Shown piece by piece: positions 1 to 5,657 of a DNA stretch of 10,387 nt (the stretch's first letter is position 1; each line of letters begins with the position of its first letter). The DNA is from Nitrosomonadales bacterium (GTDB lineage: Bacteria; Pseudomonadota; Gammaproteobacteria; Burkholderiales; Gallionellaceae). The stretch covers positions 1-10,387 of the forward strand of contig JACREA010000019.1 in the NCBI GenBank assembly GCA_016218465.1, in the 5' to 3' direction. A model generated the notes under the pieces. The model was not told where the DNA came from, did not search any database, and saw nothing but the letters and a program-made list of their open reading frames with translations. A program made the position numbers and the translations under genes.

Positions 1-51
1 GGGATGCAGAGATTCGAGGTAGCTCAGCCAGTCGGCCAGGGTATTGGGCAT
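1..51 (-). CDS. folC: folC 5' end (partial, runs off left edge): folylpolyglutamate/dihydrofolate synthase
   Basis: Only the first 17 codons are in the window. They begin with ATG at 51-49 and read MPNTLADWLSYLESLHP, the typical opening of betaproteobacterial FolC, which adds glutamates to folates and, in many bacteria, also makes dihydrofolate from dihydropteroate. The frame is open to the window edge. folC directly after accD is the usual order in this group, which supports the call. The bases just upstream (aaaacaac) contain no Shine-Dalgarno sequence, and a palindromic repeat ends 8 bases before the start, so expression from this start is uncertain. A second, broken copy of the same 5' end lies at 141-205. 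I infer that this downstream copy is the working gene, because the other is interrupted, but the body of the gene cannot be seen. Confidence 0.72.
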   Translation of the reverse strand, partial: MPNTLADWLSYLESLHP

Positions 52-59
52 GTTGTTTT

Positions 60-139
60 GTAGGGCGTCAATAAGCGTAGCGCATTGCGCCGAATGACCG
101 ATACATACGGCGCAATGCCCGCTGGTTATTGCGCCCTAC
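60..139. repeat. ~80 bp palindromic (REP/MITE-like) element between two folC starts
   Basis: Two imperfect inverted arms, 60-96 and 104-139, surround a 7-base loop. Both arms begin gtagggcg, have caataa inside that, and end with cattgcgccg plus a/t and atg; the centre of each arm differs (gcgtagcg against ccagcggg on the complement). The left arm has one extra t. There is no room for a transposase, so if mobile it would be a non-autonomous element. No clear target-site duplication is visible. On the minus strand it carries the broken folC reading frame to a stop at 70-68. Arms of this kind look like a dispersed repeat family, but I cannot confirm copy number from one window. Confidence 0.7.
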
Positions 140-140
140 G

Positions 141-205
141 CGAACTATGGTCTTGGGATGCAAGGATTCGAGGTAAACAAGCCAGTCGGCCAGGAGATTG
201 GGCAT
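141..205 (-). pseudogene. Duplicated, truncated folC 5' end
   Basis: From ATG at 205-203 this strand reads MPNLLADWLVYLESLHPKTIV, a second folC opening. It matches the folC start at 51 in 15 of 17 residues and 43 of 51 bases. After about 21 codons the similarity ends at the boundary of the palindromic element. The frame then runs through the repeat and stops at TGA 70-68, giving a 45-residue product with no FolC core. The eight differences between copies fall in three tight clusters (2, 4 and 2 adjacent bases) and give T/L and S/V changes, unlike random decay. It starts 16 bases after the stop of the DUF3147-type gene, which is where an intact folC would be expected. It is therefore probably the original position, now interrupted. 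No good ribosome binding site precedes it. Confidence 0.65.
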
Positions 206-221
206 TTCAATGGTTCAGCTA

Positions 222-572
222 TTACAACTGCACCCCGAACTTGCGCAACACGGGCAACATAGCCAAATAACAGGCTGCGGTAGCCCCAACGGAAATTACG
301 AGGCTCAACCAGAAACCCATGCCCTGCCTGAGCAACAACGACAACAAAAGAAACAATACCAGCGAGGGCAGCACCAACCAGAAGATCTGGCTGGAAAGTT
401 CAGCGATACGAAAAAGCTCTGCTCCCTCGACATGAAGCCACGCGAACGCCAGCAATGAAGTGATTGGTAGTGCAGCGACCAAAGCTGCGAAACCGCTACT
501 GCGCTTGGCGATTTCCGTAATCGCCACAATGATAAATACAGAAATACCGACTTTTAACGCATAGTAGAGCAC
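222..572 (-). CDS. DUF3147-type small integral membrane protein
   Basis: The product is 116 residues, almost wholly hydrophobic, with four predicted membrane helices at about 5-20, 27-47, 62-81 and 86-107. It has short loops, a basic patch (EIAKRSSG) after helix 1 and a basic C-terminal tail (LRKFGVQL). Size, helix count and the ITEIAKRSSGFAALVAALPITS segment fit the DUF3147 family, whose function is not known to me. The start is GTG at 572-570, because no in-frame ATG occurs before the membrane region. It begins four bases after the accD stop, with a weak GAGG about 12 bases upstream inside accD, so translation is probably coupled to accD. It sits between accD and folC, which are often direct neighbours. 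Family assignment is from memory of the pattern and no function is proposed. Confidence 0.78.
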   Translation of the reverse strand: MLYYALKVGISVFIIVAITEIAKRSSGFAALVAALPITSLLAFAWLHVEGAELFRIAELSSQIFWLVLPSLVLFLLLSLLLRQGMGFWLSLVISVGATAACYLAMLPVLRKFGVQL

Positions 573-576
573 GAGG

Positions 577-1458
577 TTATGCGGCCTCGATTTCTGCCAC
601 CGCCGACTGTTTCGTCAGCAAGGTGATCAGTGTCGCCAACTGGTTGCGCATTTCGCGCCGATCCACAATCATGTCCACTGCGCCGTGCTCCAGCAAAAAT
701 TCCGCACGCTGAAATCCTTCCGGCAAGGTCTCGCGCACCGTCTGCTGGATCACGCGCGCGCCGGCGAAGCCGATCAGCGCGCCGGGTTCGGCGATCACCA
801 CATCGCCCATGAAGGCAAAACTGGCAGAAACACCGCCCATGGTCGGGTCGGTCAACACCGAGATGAACGGTAATCTTTCCTGGCTAAGCTGCGTTAGAGC
901 TGCACAGGTTTTTGCCATCTGCATCAATGACAACAGTCCTTCCTGCATCCGCGCGCCGCCGCTTGCAGCGAAGCAGATGAACGGGCATTTCTGCTCGAGG
1001 GCGACCTGCACGCCGCGTACAAAACGCTCGCCGACCACCGAACCCATCGAGCCGCCCATGAAGTCGAATTCGAATGCAGCGACAACCACCGGCAGCGCAT
1101 GAATGCTGCCCTGCATCACTACCAGCGCGTCCTCTTCATCTGTGCTCTTTTTGGCAGCGAGCAAGCGCTCCGAATACTTGCGGCTATCCTTGAACTTGAG
1201 CGTGTCTATCGGCAACACTTCCGCTCCAATCTCGAAGCGGCCTTCACCGTCCAGCAGCAAATCCAGCCGTATGCGTGCGCTGATGCGGTGATGGTGTTTG
1301 CACTTCGGGCAGACGCTCTGGTTCTTCTCCAGGTCGGAGTGGTACAGCACCGCCTGACAGGACGGGCACTTGCTCCACAAACCTTCAGGCACATTTTTCT
1401 TGGCATCGCCTTCGCGGCGCTTGATCTTGGGTGGCAATAATTTCTGGAACCAGCTCAT
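577..1458 (-). CDS. accD: Acetyl-CoA carboxylase carboxyltransferase subunit beta (AccD)
   Basis: AccD pairs with AccA (not in this window) to move the carboxyl group from biotin on AccB to acetyl-CoA, making malonyl-CoA for fatty acid synthesis in the cytoplasm. The 293-residue protein has the N-terminal zinc ribbon with cysteines at 31, 34, 50 and 53. The crotonase-fold core carries the glycine-rich oxyanion segments FAASGGARMQEG (about 163-174) and DPTMGGVSASFAFMGD (about 204-219). Length is close to the roughly 300 residues usual for the family, so the gene looks intact. The ATG at 1458 is preceded by a strong AGAGGAG eight to nine bases upstream, which itself begins at the trpA stop. The trpA-accD gap is only 13 bases. 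Location after trpFBA is the familiar betaproteobacterial arrangement and suggests cotranscription. Confidence 0.97.
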   Translation of the reverse strand: MSWFQKLLPPKIKRREGDAKKNVPEGLWSKCPSCQAVLYHSDLEKNQSVCPKCKHHHRISARIRLDLLLDGEGRFEIGAEVLPIDTLKFKDSRKYSERLLAAKKSTDEEDALVVMQGSIHALPVVVAAFEFDFMGGSMGSVVGERFVRGVQVALEQKCPFICFAASGGARMQEGLLSLMQMAKTCAALTQLSQERLPFISVLTDPTMGGVSASFAFMGDVVIAEPGALIGFAGARVIQQTVRETLPEGFQRAEFLLEHGAVDMIVDRREMRNQLATLITLLTKQSAVAEIEAA

Positions 1459-1471
1459 AGTGTTTTCTCCT

Positions 1472-2272
1472 CTAGGCCTGATCTACAGCCAATCTTAATT
1501 CTTTAACCAGCTTGCTTACATTGGCGACGACATTTTGCTCGGTCGAGTTTTCTATTTCCTGCACGATGCGGCTGCCCACTACCACACCGTCGCATAGCTT
1601 TGCCACTGACAGAGCGGTCGCGGCATCGCGAATACCGAATCCGATGCCGATCGGTAACTGAATATGCTTGCGCAGCTGCGGGATTTTTTGTTCGATAGCA
1701 GCCAGGTCCAGATGTCCCGCACCGGTCACGCCTTTCAGCGACACGTAATACACATAGCCACGTGCCTGTTTGGCGACGCGCGCGATGCGCGCATCGGTGC
1801 TGGTCGGCGCGAGCAGGAAGATCGGATCGATGCCGTATTTGGTCAGATGCGCGAATGTCTCATGGCTTTCTTCGGGCGGGAAATCCACGGTCAGTACTCC
1901 GTCCACGCCGGCTTCAGCACAGCGCTGGGCAAAAGTTTCCCAGCCCATTGCCTCGATCGGGTTGCCATAGCCCATCAGCACGATGGGCGTACTGCTATTG
2001 CTGCGGCGGAATTCGGCGACCATGTCGAGCACATGATGCAATCCAACGTGGTGCTTGAGCGCGCGCTCGGAAGCGCGCTGGATGGTCGGGCCGTCCGCCA
2101 TCGGGTCGGAGAACGGCACTCCCAGTTCGATGATATCCGCGCCCGCTTCCACCAGCGCGTGCAGTAGCGGCACGGTGAGGGCGGGATCGTGATCGCCCGC
2201 CGTGAAGAACGGGATCAGTGCCTTGCGTTTTTGTTGTTTAAGCTTATCGAAGGTGGTCTGGATGCGGCTCAT
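1472..2272 (-). CDS. trpA: Tryptophan synthase alpha chain
   Basis: TrpA cleaves indole-3-glycerol phosphate to indole and glyceraldehyde 3-phosphate and passes indole through a tunnel to TrpB in the alpha2-beta2 complex. The 266-residue TIM barrel keeps both catalytic acids in the signature IIELGVPFSDPMADGP: Glu49 and Asp60, at the same numbers as in E. coli. The phosphate-binding GIGFGI segment is near the C-terminal third. The length matches the family (about 268 residues). The ATG overlaps the trpB stop as ATGA (2272-2269), the classic coupled trpB-trpA junction, which helps keep the two chains in equal amounts. GGGGA lies about eight bases upstream inside trpB. The stop is TAG at 1474-1472. 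Nothing is broken or missing. Confidence 0.97.
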   Translation of the reverse strand: MSRIQTTFDKLKQQKRKALIPFFTAGDHDPALTVPLLHALVEAGADIIELGVPFSDPMADGPTIQRASERALKHHVGLHHVLDMVAEFRRSNSSTPIVLMGYGNPIEAMGWETFAQRCAEAGVDGVLTVDFPPEESHETFAHLTKYGIDPIFLLAPTSTDARIARVAKQARGYVYYVSLKGVTGAGHLDLAAIEQKIPQLRKHIQLPIGIGFGIRDAATALSVAKLCDGVVVGSRIVQEIENSTEQNVVANVSKLVKELRLAVDQA

Positions 2273-3468
2273 AGCGTGATCCCCGACAGGCGTGCCACGG
2301 TGTTGATGTCCTTGTCGCCGCGCCCGGAAAGATTGACTAATAACACCTTATCCTTGTCCATGGTTGGCGCGATCTTCATCGCGTGCGCCAATGCATGGCT
2401 GGATTCCAGCGCCGGGATGATGCCCTCGAAGTGGCACAGATCATGGAAGGCGCGCAATGCCTCGTCGTCATCGATCGCGACATATTCGGCGCGCCCGCTG
2501 TCTTTCAGCCAGGAATGTTCGGGGCCGACGCCGGGATAATCCAGTCCCGCGGAAATGGAATGCGTCTCGATGATCTGGCCATTCTCATCCTGCATCAGGT
2601 AGGTTTTATTACCGTGCAATACGCCAACCGGGCTGTTGGTGGTCAGCGGTGCTGCATGCTCGCCGCTGGCGATGCCACGCCCGCCCGCTTCCACGCCGAT
2701 CAGCTTGACGCCGGGCATGTCGATATAGTGATAGAACACGCCCATCGCATTGGAGCCGCCGCCGACGCAGGCGATCACCGCATCCGGTTGGCGACCCGCC
2801 AGTTCCGGCATCTGCACCACTGCTTCCTTGCTGACGATGGCATTGAAATCGCGCACCATCATCGGATAAGGGTGCGGCCCTGCCACCGTGCCGATGATGT
2901 AAAAAGTATTTTCGATGTTGGTCACCCAGTCGCGCATCGCCTCGTTGAGCGCATCCTTGAGCGTCTTCGAGCCGCTCTCTACCGGCACGACCGTCGCACC
3001 GAGCAGTTTCATGCGGAACACGTTCGGCGATTGACGCTGTATGTCCTCCGAGCCCATATACACTACGCACTCCATTCCATAACGCGCCGCGACGGTCGCC
3101 GTCGCCACGCCGTGCTGCCCTGCCCCGGTCTCGGCGATCACGCGTTTTTTTCCCATCCGCTTGGCAAGCAGCGCTTGACCAACGGTATTGTTCACCTTGT
3201 GAGCGCCGGTGTGGTTGAGGTCTTCGCGCTTCAGATAAATTTGCGCGCCTCCAAGATGCTGCGACCAGCGTTTGGCATGGTAAATCGGGCTGGGGCGACC
3301 GACGAAATGCTTGAGGTCGTAATTCAGTTCGGCAATAAATTCCGGATCGTGGCGATATTTCTCGTAGGCCTGGTTCAGCTCTTCCAGAGCGCCCATCAAG
3401 GTTTCGGCGACATAAATGCCGCCGTATGGGCCAAAGTGTCCGCTGCTATCGGGATAGTTGTAAGTCAA
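2269..3468 (-). CDS. trpB: Tryptophan synthase beta chain
   Basis: TrpB uses pyridoxal phosphate to join indole and L-serine into L-tryptophan. I place the start at TTG 3468-3466, giving 399 residues that open MTYNYPDSSGHFGPYGG, like other TrpB proteins (E. coli has 397). A GAGG lies nine bases upstream. An upstream in-frame ATG at 3510 would add 14 basic, serine-rich residues unlike the family and has AGG directly against the ATG. With the TTG numbering, the PLP lysine is Lys91 in HTGAHKVNN and the catalytic Glu113 lies in ETGAGQHG, each four above the E. coli numbers. CVGGGSNAMG forms the phosphate loop and LLVNLSGRGDKD is near the C-terminus. The start overlaps trpF by 23 bases and the end overlaps trpA by four, so trpF-B-A are translated as a coupled block. 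Confidence 0.96.
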   Translation of the reverse strand: MTYNYPDSSGHFGPYGGIYVAETLMGALEELNQAYEKYRHDPEFIAELNYDLKHFVGRPSPIYHAKRWSQHLGGAQIYLKREDLNHTGAHKVNNTVGQALLAKRMGKKRVIAETGAGQHGVATATVAARYGMECVVYMGSEDIQRQSPNVFRMKLLGATVVPVESGSKTLKDALNEAMRDWVTNIENTFYIIGTVAGPHPYPMMVRDFNAIVSKEAVVQMPELAGRQPDAVIACVGGGSNAMGVFYHYIDMPGVKLIGVEAGGRGIASGEHAAPLTTNSPVGVLHGNKTYLMQDENGQIIETHSISAGLDYPGVGPEHSWLKDSGRAEYVAIDDDEALRAFHDLCHFEGIIPALESSHALAHAMKIAPTMDKDKVLLVNLSGRGDKDINTVARLSGITL

Positions 3469-4096
3469 TGCGTTTAACCTCGTTGATGAACGCGGCGATC
3501 TTCGCCGCATCCTTTATGCCCTTCAGGGTATTGATTCCTTTGCCCGTCTCTACTCCACTGGACACGTCCACCGCATAGGGCTGCACTTGTTTGATCGCTG
3601 CCGCAACATTTTCCGCATCCAGCCCGCCGGACAATATCACCGGCAACGGCAACTGCCTGGGGATCAATTTCCAGTCGAAAGTTGTTCCGGTACCGCCCGG
3701 TATCCCTTCCACATGGGCATCCAGCAATAAACCCCTGGCGGTACGGAAATGCGCCGCGCATTGTAGCAAATCCACCCCGGCTTTGACGCGGATTGCTTTG
3801 AGATAAGGCCTGCCGAATTGCGCGCAAAATTCCGGGGATTCATCGCCATGGAATTGCAGCAGATCGAGCGGCACAGCAGCCAGCGCTTCGTTCACAAAAG
3901 AGGCCTCTGCATTGACGAACAATCCGACGCTGGTAACAAATGGCGGCAACGCAGCAGCCAGTTGCGCGGCTTGCGCAATTTCGACATAACGAAGGCTGCG
4001 CCGATAAAACACCAGCCCGATGGCATCCGCGCCGCTATGCGCGGCGGCCAGCGCGTCTTCCACGCGGGTAATGCCGCAAATTTTTACTCGGGTCAT
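3446..4096 (-). CDS. trpF: Phosphoribosylanthranilate isomerase
   Basis: TrpF converts N-(5-phosphoribosyl)anthranilate to the carboxyphenylamino-deoxyribulose phosphate, the step before indole-glycerol-phosphate synthase in tryptophan synthesis. The 216-residue single-domain TIM barrel begins MTRVKICGITR with the catalytic Cys7. The catalytic acid is Asp126 in GLLLDAHVEG, followed by the GGTGTTFDW phosphate-site loop and a second phosphate-binding segment, VILSGGLDAENV. All key residues are present. AGGAG lies six bases before ATG 4096, so the start is well supported. The gene overlaps trpB by 23 bases. Upstream is a roughly 100-base gap filled by heptanucleotide repeats that separates it from truA. 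No leader peptide with tandem Trp codons is visible, so classical trp attenuation is not suggested. truA-trpF-trpB-trpA-accD is conserved order in Betaproteobacteria. Confidence 0.96.
   Translation of the reverse strand: MTRVKICGITRVEDALAAAHSGADAIGLVFYRRSLRYVEIAQAAQLAAALPPFVTSVGLFVNAEASFVNEALAAVPLDLLQFHGDESPEFCAQFGRPYLKAIRVKAGVDLLQCAAHFRTARGLLLDAHVEGIPGGTGTTFDWKLIPRQLPLPVILSGGLDAENVAAAIKQVQPYAVDVSSGVETGKGINTLKGIKDAAKIAAFINEVKRIDLQLSR
3466..3481 (-). promoter_or_regulatory. Ribosome binding site and TTG start of trpB inside trpF
   Basis: On the minus strand GAGG (3481-3478) is followed by nine bases and then TTG (3468-3466). This signal lies wholly inside the last codons of trpF. It decides the trpB start: downstream of it the protein matches TrpB from the first residues (TYNYPD), while sequence upstream of it does not. 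A TTG start normally lowers initiation, so ribosomes finishing trpF probably assist. Confidence 0.65.
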
Positions 4097-4117
4097 GTCA
4101 TCTCCTAAACCTAAACA

Positions 4118-4154
4118 AGGACTGAGAATCGAGGACTGAGGACTGAGGACTGAG
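4118..4154. repeat. Heptanucleotide tandem array (unit aggactg), truA-trpF gap
   Basis: Five consecutive 7-base units lie head to tail: aggactg, agaatcg, aggactg, aggactg, aggactg, then ag. The second is degenerate. It fills much of the truA-trpF gap, ending 21 bases upstream of the trpF start and just beyond the trpF ribosome binding site. A partly matching inverted set of units follows at 4179-4208, so the two can pair. Confidence 0.85.
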
Positions 4155-4188
4155 TATAAACCGTTGCACCACTTGTAGCTCAGTCCTC
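4145..4188 (-). other. Perfect 10-bp inverted repeat (possible hairpin) after truA
   Basis: gaggactgag at 4145-4154 is exactly complementary to ctcagtcctc at 4179-4188, separated by 24 bases. Two further copies of the left arm (from 4131 and 4138) could pair instead, so the hairpin can slide in 7-base steps. There is no T tract after the stem on the minus strand, so it does not look like an intrinsic terminator. An effect on truA mRNA end processing or trpF access is conceivable but unproven. Confidence 0.55.
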
Positions 4189-4208
4189 ACACCTCAGCCC
4201 TGATTCTG
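4179..4208. repeat. Inverted degenerate heptanucleotide units overlapping the truA stop codon
   Basis: Read on the minus strand these bases are cagaatc, agggctg, aggtgtg, aggactg, ag: seven-base units of the same family as 4118-4154 but in opposite orientation and more diverged. The truA stop TGA (4196-4194) falls inside the second to third unit, so the last codons of truA (Asn-Gln-Gly-stop) come from the array. Confidence 0.6.
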
Positions 4209-4961
4209 CGGCAATCCCCACTTCGCTTCATATTTAATGCGGCGCAAGTATAAGCCATCCGGCGAAAAAGTCGGCGCGGCGAGACTGCGTTCTCGACCAG
4301 CCAATATTTCTGCGAGCCAATCCGGTGAATACTTTCCCTTACCCACATACACCAGGCAACCGACGATGTTGCGCACCATGTGGTGCAAGAACGCATCGGC
4401 GCTCAAGTCAAAAACCAGCATTTCGCCGTGCCTGCGGATGCCCATCTGGTACAGGTTTTTGATTGGCGATTTTGCCTGGCATTGCGCCGCACGGAATGCG
4501 CTGAAGTCATGCTCGCCGACTAAACAGAGCGCGGCTGCCTGCATCGCCGCGACATCCAGCGGCGCGTGAAACCAGCCTGCCTTGCCGGCATGTATCGCAC
4601 TGCGTCCGGGACGGTTAATGAGCAGATAGCGATAGCTGCGCCCGTGTGCTGAAAAGCGCGCATGAAATTCATCCGGCACCGGATGCGTCCAGCGCACCGC
4701 GATGCTGTCCGGAAGCAACGCATTCACGCCGCGCACCCAGGCGGAGAGCGGTCTATCCGCCCCGGTATCGAAATGCACCACTTGTTCCAGCGCATGCACG
4801 CCGGTGTCGGTGCGCCCTGCTGCAATCACTGAAATTGGTTCGCCGGCAATCTGGCTCAAGGCGCTTTGCAGCGTGTCTTGCACGGTCCGCCCGTCCGATT
4901 GGCTCTGCCAGCCGCAATACGGGCTACCGTCATACTCGACACCCATTGCTATCCTCATCAT
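4194..4961 (-). CDS. truA: tRNA pseudouridine(38-40) synthase TruA
   Basis: TruA converts uridines 38, 39 and 40 in the anticodon stem of many tRNAs to pseudouridine, without cofactor. The protein of about 255 residues has the GVEYDGSPYCGWQ opening strand, the catalytic Asp in AAGRTDTGVHAL (residue 52 from this start), FHARFSAHGRSYRYLL in the middle, and the MVRNIVGCLVYVGKGK and SPDGLYLRRIKY segments near the end. The start is not certain. ATG 4961 overlaps the upstream stop as ATGATGA and keeps the first beta strand (MMRIAMGVEYDG). A GTG at 4976 would add five residues, and ATG 4946 has a TGAGG upstream but would cut the strand. Overlap with the upstream membrane-protein gene implies coupled translation. 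The stop lies in a heptanucleotide repeat, so the C-terminal residues after GLPQ are probably repeat-derived. Confidence 0.95.
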   Translation of the reverse strand: MMRIAMGVEYDGSPYCGWQSQSDGRTVQDTLQSALSQIAGEPISVIAAGRTDTGVHALEQVVHFDTGADRPLSAWVRGVNALLPDSIAVRWTHPVPDEFHARFSAHGRSYRYLLINRPGRSAIHAGKAGWFHAPLDVAAMQAAALCLVGEHDFSAFRAAQCQAKSPIKNLYQMGIRRHGEMLVFDLSADAFLHHMVRNIVGCLVYVGKGKYSPDWLAEILAGRERSLAAPTFSPDGLYLRRIKYEAKWGLPQNQG

Positions 4962-5596
4962 CGCCATGACAGCCACAACATCAGCAGCGCGCCACTTAGC
5001 AACAGCGCATCAGCAATAGCAAAACTACTCAATGGCAATTCCATCTTTCTGTCTTCTGTCCTCTGTCCTCTGTCCTCTGTTATGCCATGCGGCTCAAACA
5101 AGCTGCTCAAAGTGCCCTGCCAGCCAACCCTGCCGCGCAACATCGTTACTTCTGCATAATGCAGCGTCAGTGCCAGCCGTACCGCGATCCGTTCGCGGGA
5201 AATGCCCAGCCAAAACAATGGAGCAAACAAGGTGTAGAGCCCGGCAATCAGATGCTGGCGATGCAAGCGATCCAGCAATATCGCCAATCCTGCCAGCGCA
5301 GCCATCAATCTTGCCAACTGCATCACTCCATCAGACAATCCATTACGGCTCGGGCTAAACACGCCAAGCGCATCCGACAGTGGCTGCCCCGGTGTGCTGT
5401 ATGCGTAGACCAGCAATAGCGACAACATGATCCAACGCGTGCGACGTACCAACTGGATAAACTTGTGTCGGGATAATGCAAAACCACAAAGCAGGATCAG
5501 ACCTGTTGCCGCAAGCAACGCGCCAGGCGTCATTGGCTGCAGCGATGCAACCATCAGACACCAAGACAGGATTTGCGAGGCAGGGTGAATTTTCAA
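4958..5596 (-). CDS. CbiQ/EcfT-like membrane protein (possible ECF transporter T component)
   Basis: The 212-residue protein has hydrophobic segments at about 25-41, 52-66, 91-108, 115-131 and 192-210. It also has the pattern of CbiQ/EcfT proteins: an N-terminal HPASQI, RRTRWIML, and a charged region ISRERIAVRLALTLHYAEVTMLRGRVGW. In this family the charged cytoplasmic region contacts paired ATPases to power vitamin or metal uptake. No ATPase or substrate-binding partner is nearby, so its role is uncertain. The start is TTG 5596-5594 with GGAG six bases upstream. It overlaps truA by four bases at the stop. Residues 173-183 (TEDRGQRTEDR) are encoded by a heptanucleotide tandem array and are not native-looking. 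They lie between the charged region and the last helix. Family call is from pattern memory, moderately sure. Confidence 0.72.
   Translation of the reverse strand: MKIHPASQILSWCLMVASLQPMTPGALLAATGLILLCGFALSRHKFIQLVRRTRWIMLSLLLVYAYSTPGQPLSDALGVFSPSRNGLSDGVMQLARLMAALAGLAILLDRLHRQHLIAGLYTLFAPLFWLGISRERIAVRLALTLHYAEVTMLRGRVGWQGTLSSLFEPHGITEDRGQRTEDRKMELPLSSFAIADALLLSGALLMLWLSWR
5048..5080. repeat. Heptanucleotide tandem array (unit tctgtcc) inside the EcfT-like gene
   Basis: Four full units (tctgtct, tctgtcc, tctgtcc, tctgtcc) and five bases of a fifth. On the coding strand the unit is GGACAGA, one base from the GGACTGA of the truA-trpF array. Since 7 is not a multiple of 3, three units encode a 7-residue repeat, and the array is read as TEDRGQR followed by TEDR (residues about 173-183). 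One unit gained or lost would shift the frame before the last membrane helix and before the overlap with truA. Confidence 0.9.
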
Positions 5597-5606
5597 AAAT
5601 CACTCC
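5594..5606 (-). promoter_or_regulatory. Ribosome binding site and TTG start of the EcfT-like gene
   Basis: GGAG (5606-5603), a six-base spacer, then TTG (5596-5594) opening LKIHPASQ, read as MKIHPASQ. It decides the start because no suitable in-frame ATG exists nearby. The site lies only about five bases beyond the T-rich tail of the fimV terminator. Confidence 0.6.
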
Positions 5607-5611
5607 ATAAA

Positions 5612-5641
5612 GAAAACGGCAGCCCAACATTGAGCTGCCGT
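5612..5641 (-). terminator. Rho-independent terminator after fimV
   Basis: On the minus strand ACGGCAGC, a 10-base loop (TCAATGTTGG) and GCTGCCGT form a perfect 8-bp GC-rich stem (arms 5641-5634 and 5623-5616). It is followed directly by a T-rich tail, TTTTCTTT with the stem's last T. It starts 16 bases after the fimV stop, the normal place. It should end most leuB-asd-fimV transcription. The EcfT-like gene follows immediately, so that operon needs a promoter inside the fimV 3' end or depends on read-through. Confidence 0.85.
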
Positions 5642-5657
5642 CAGGAAAGAACGATGA

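Noticed and set aside
52..140. Transposon with target-site duplication at the folC start
   Set aside because: There is no transposase, no matching short flanking duplication at the palindrome ends, and the flanking direct repeats are 51 bp long and 16% diverged.
1664..2167. A 167-codon plus-strand frame opposite trpA
   Set aside because: Same reason: wholly inside an intact, well-supported trpA, with no ribosome binding site or family resemblance seen.
2383..3477. A 364-codon open frame on the plus strand opposite trpB
   Set aside because: It is fully antisense to a clear trpB with all catalytic residues, its product resembles no family I recognise, and long antisense frames are common opposite GC-rich genes.
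4097..4193. Intrinsic terminator or trp attenuator between truA and trpF
   Set aside because: The stem is real, but no T tract follows on the minus strand, and there is no short leader frame with repeated Trp codons.
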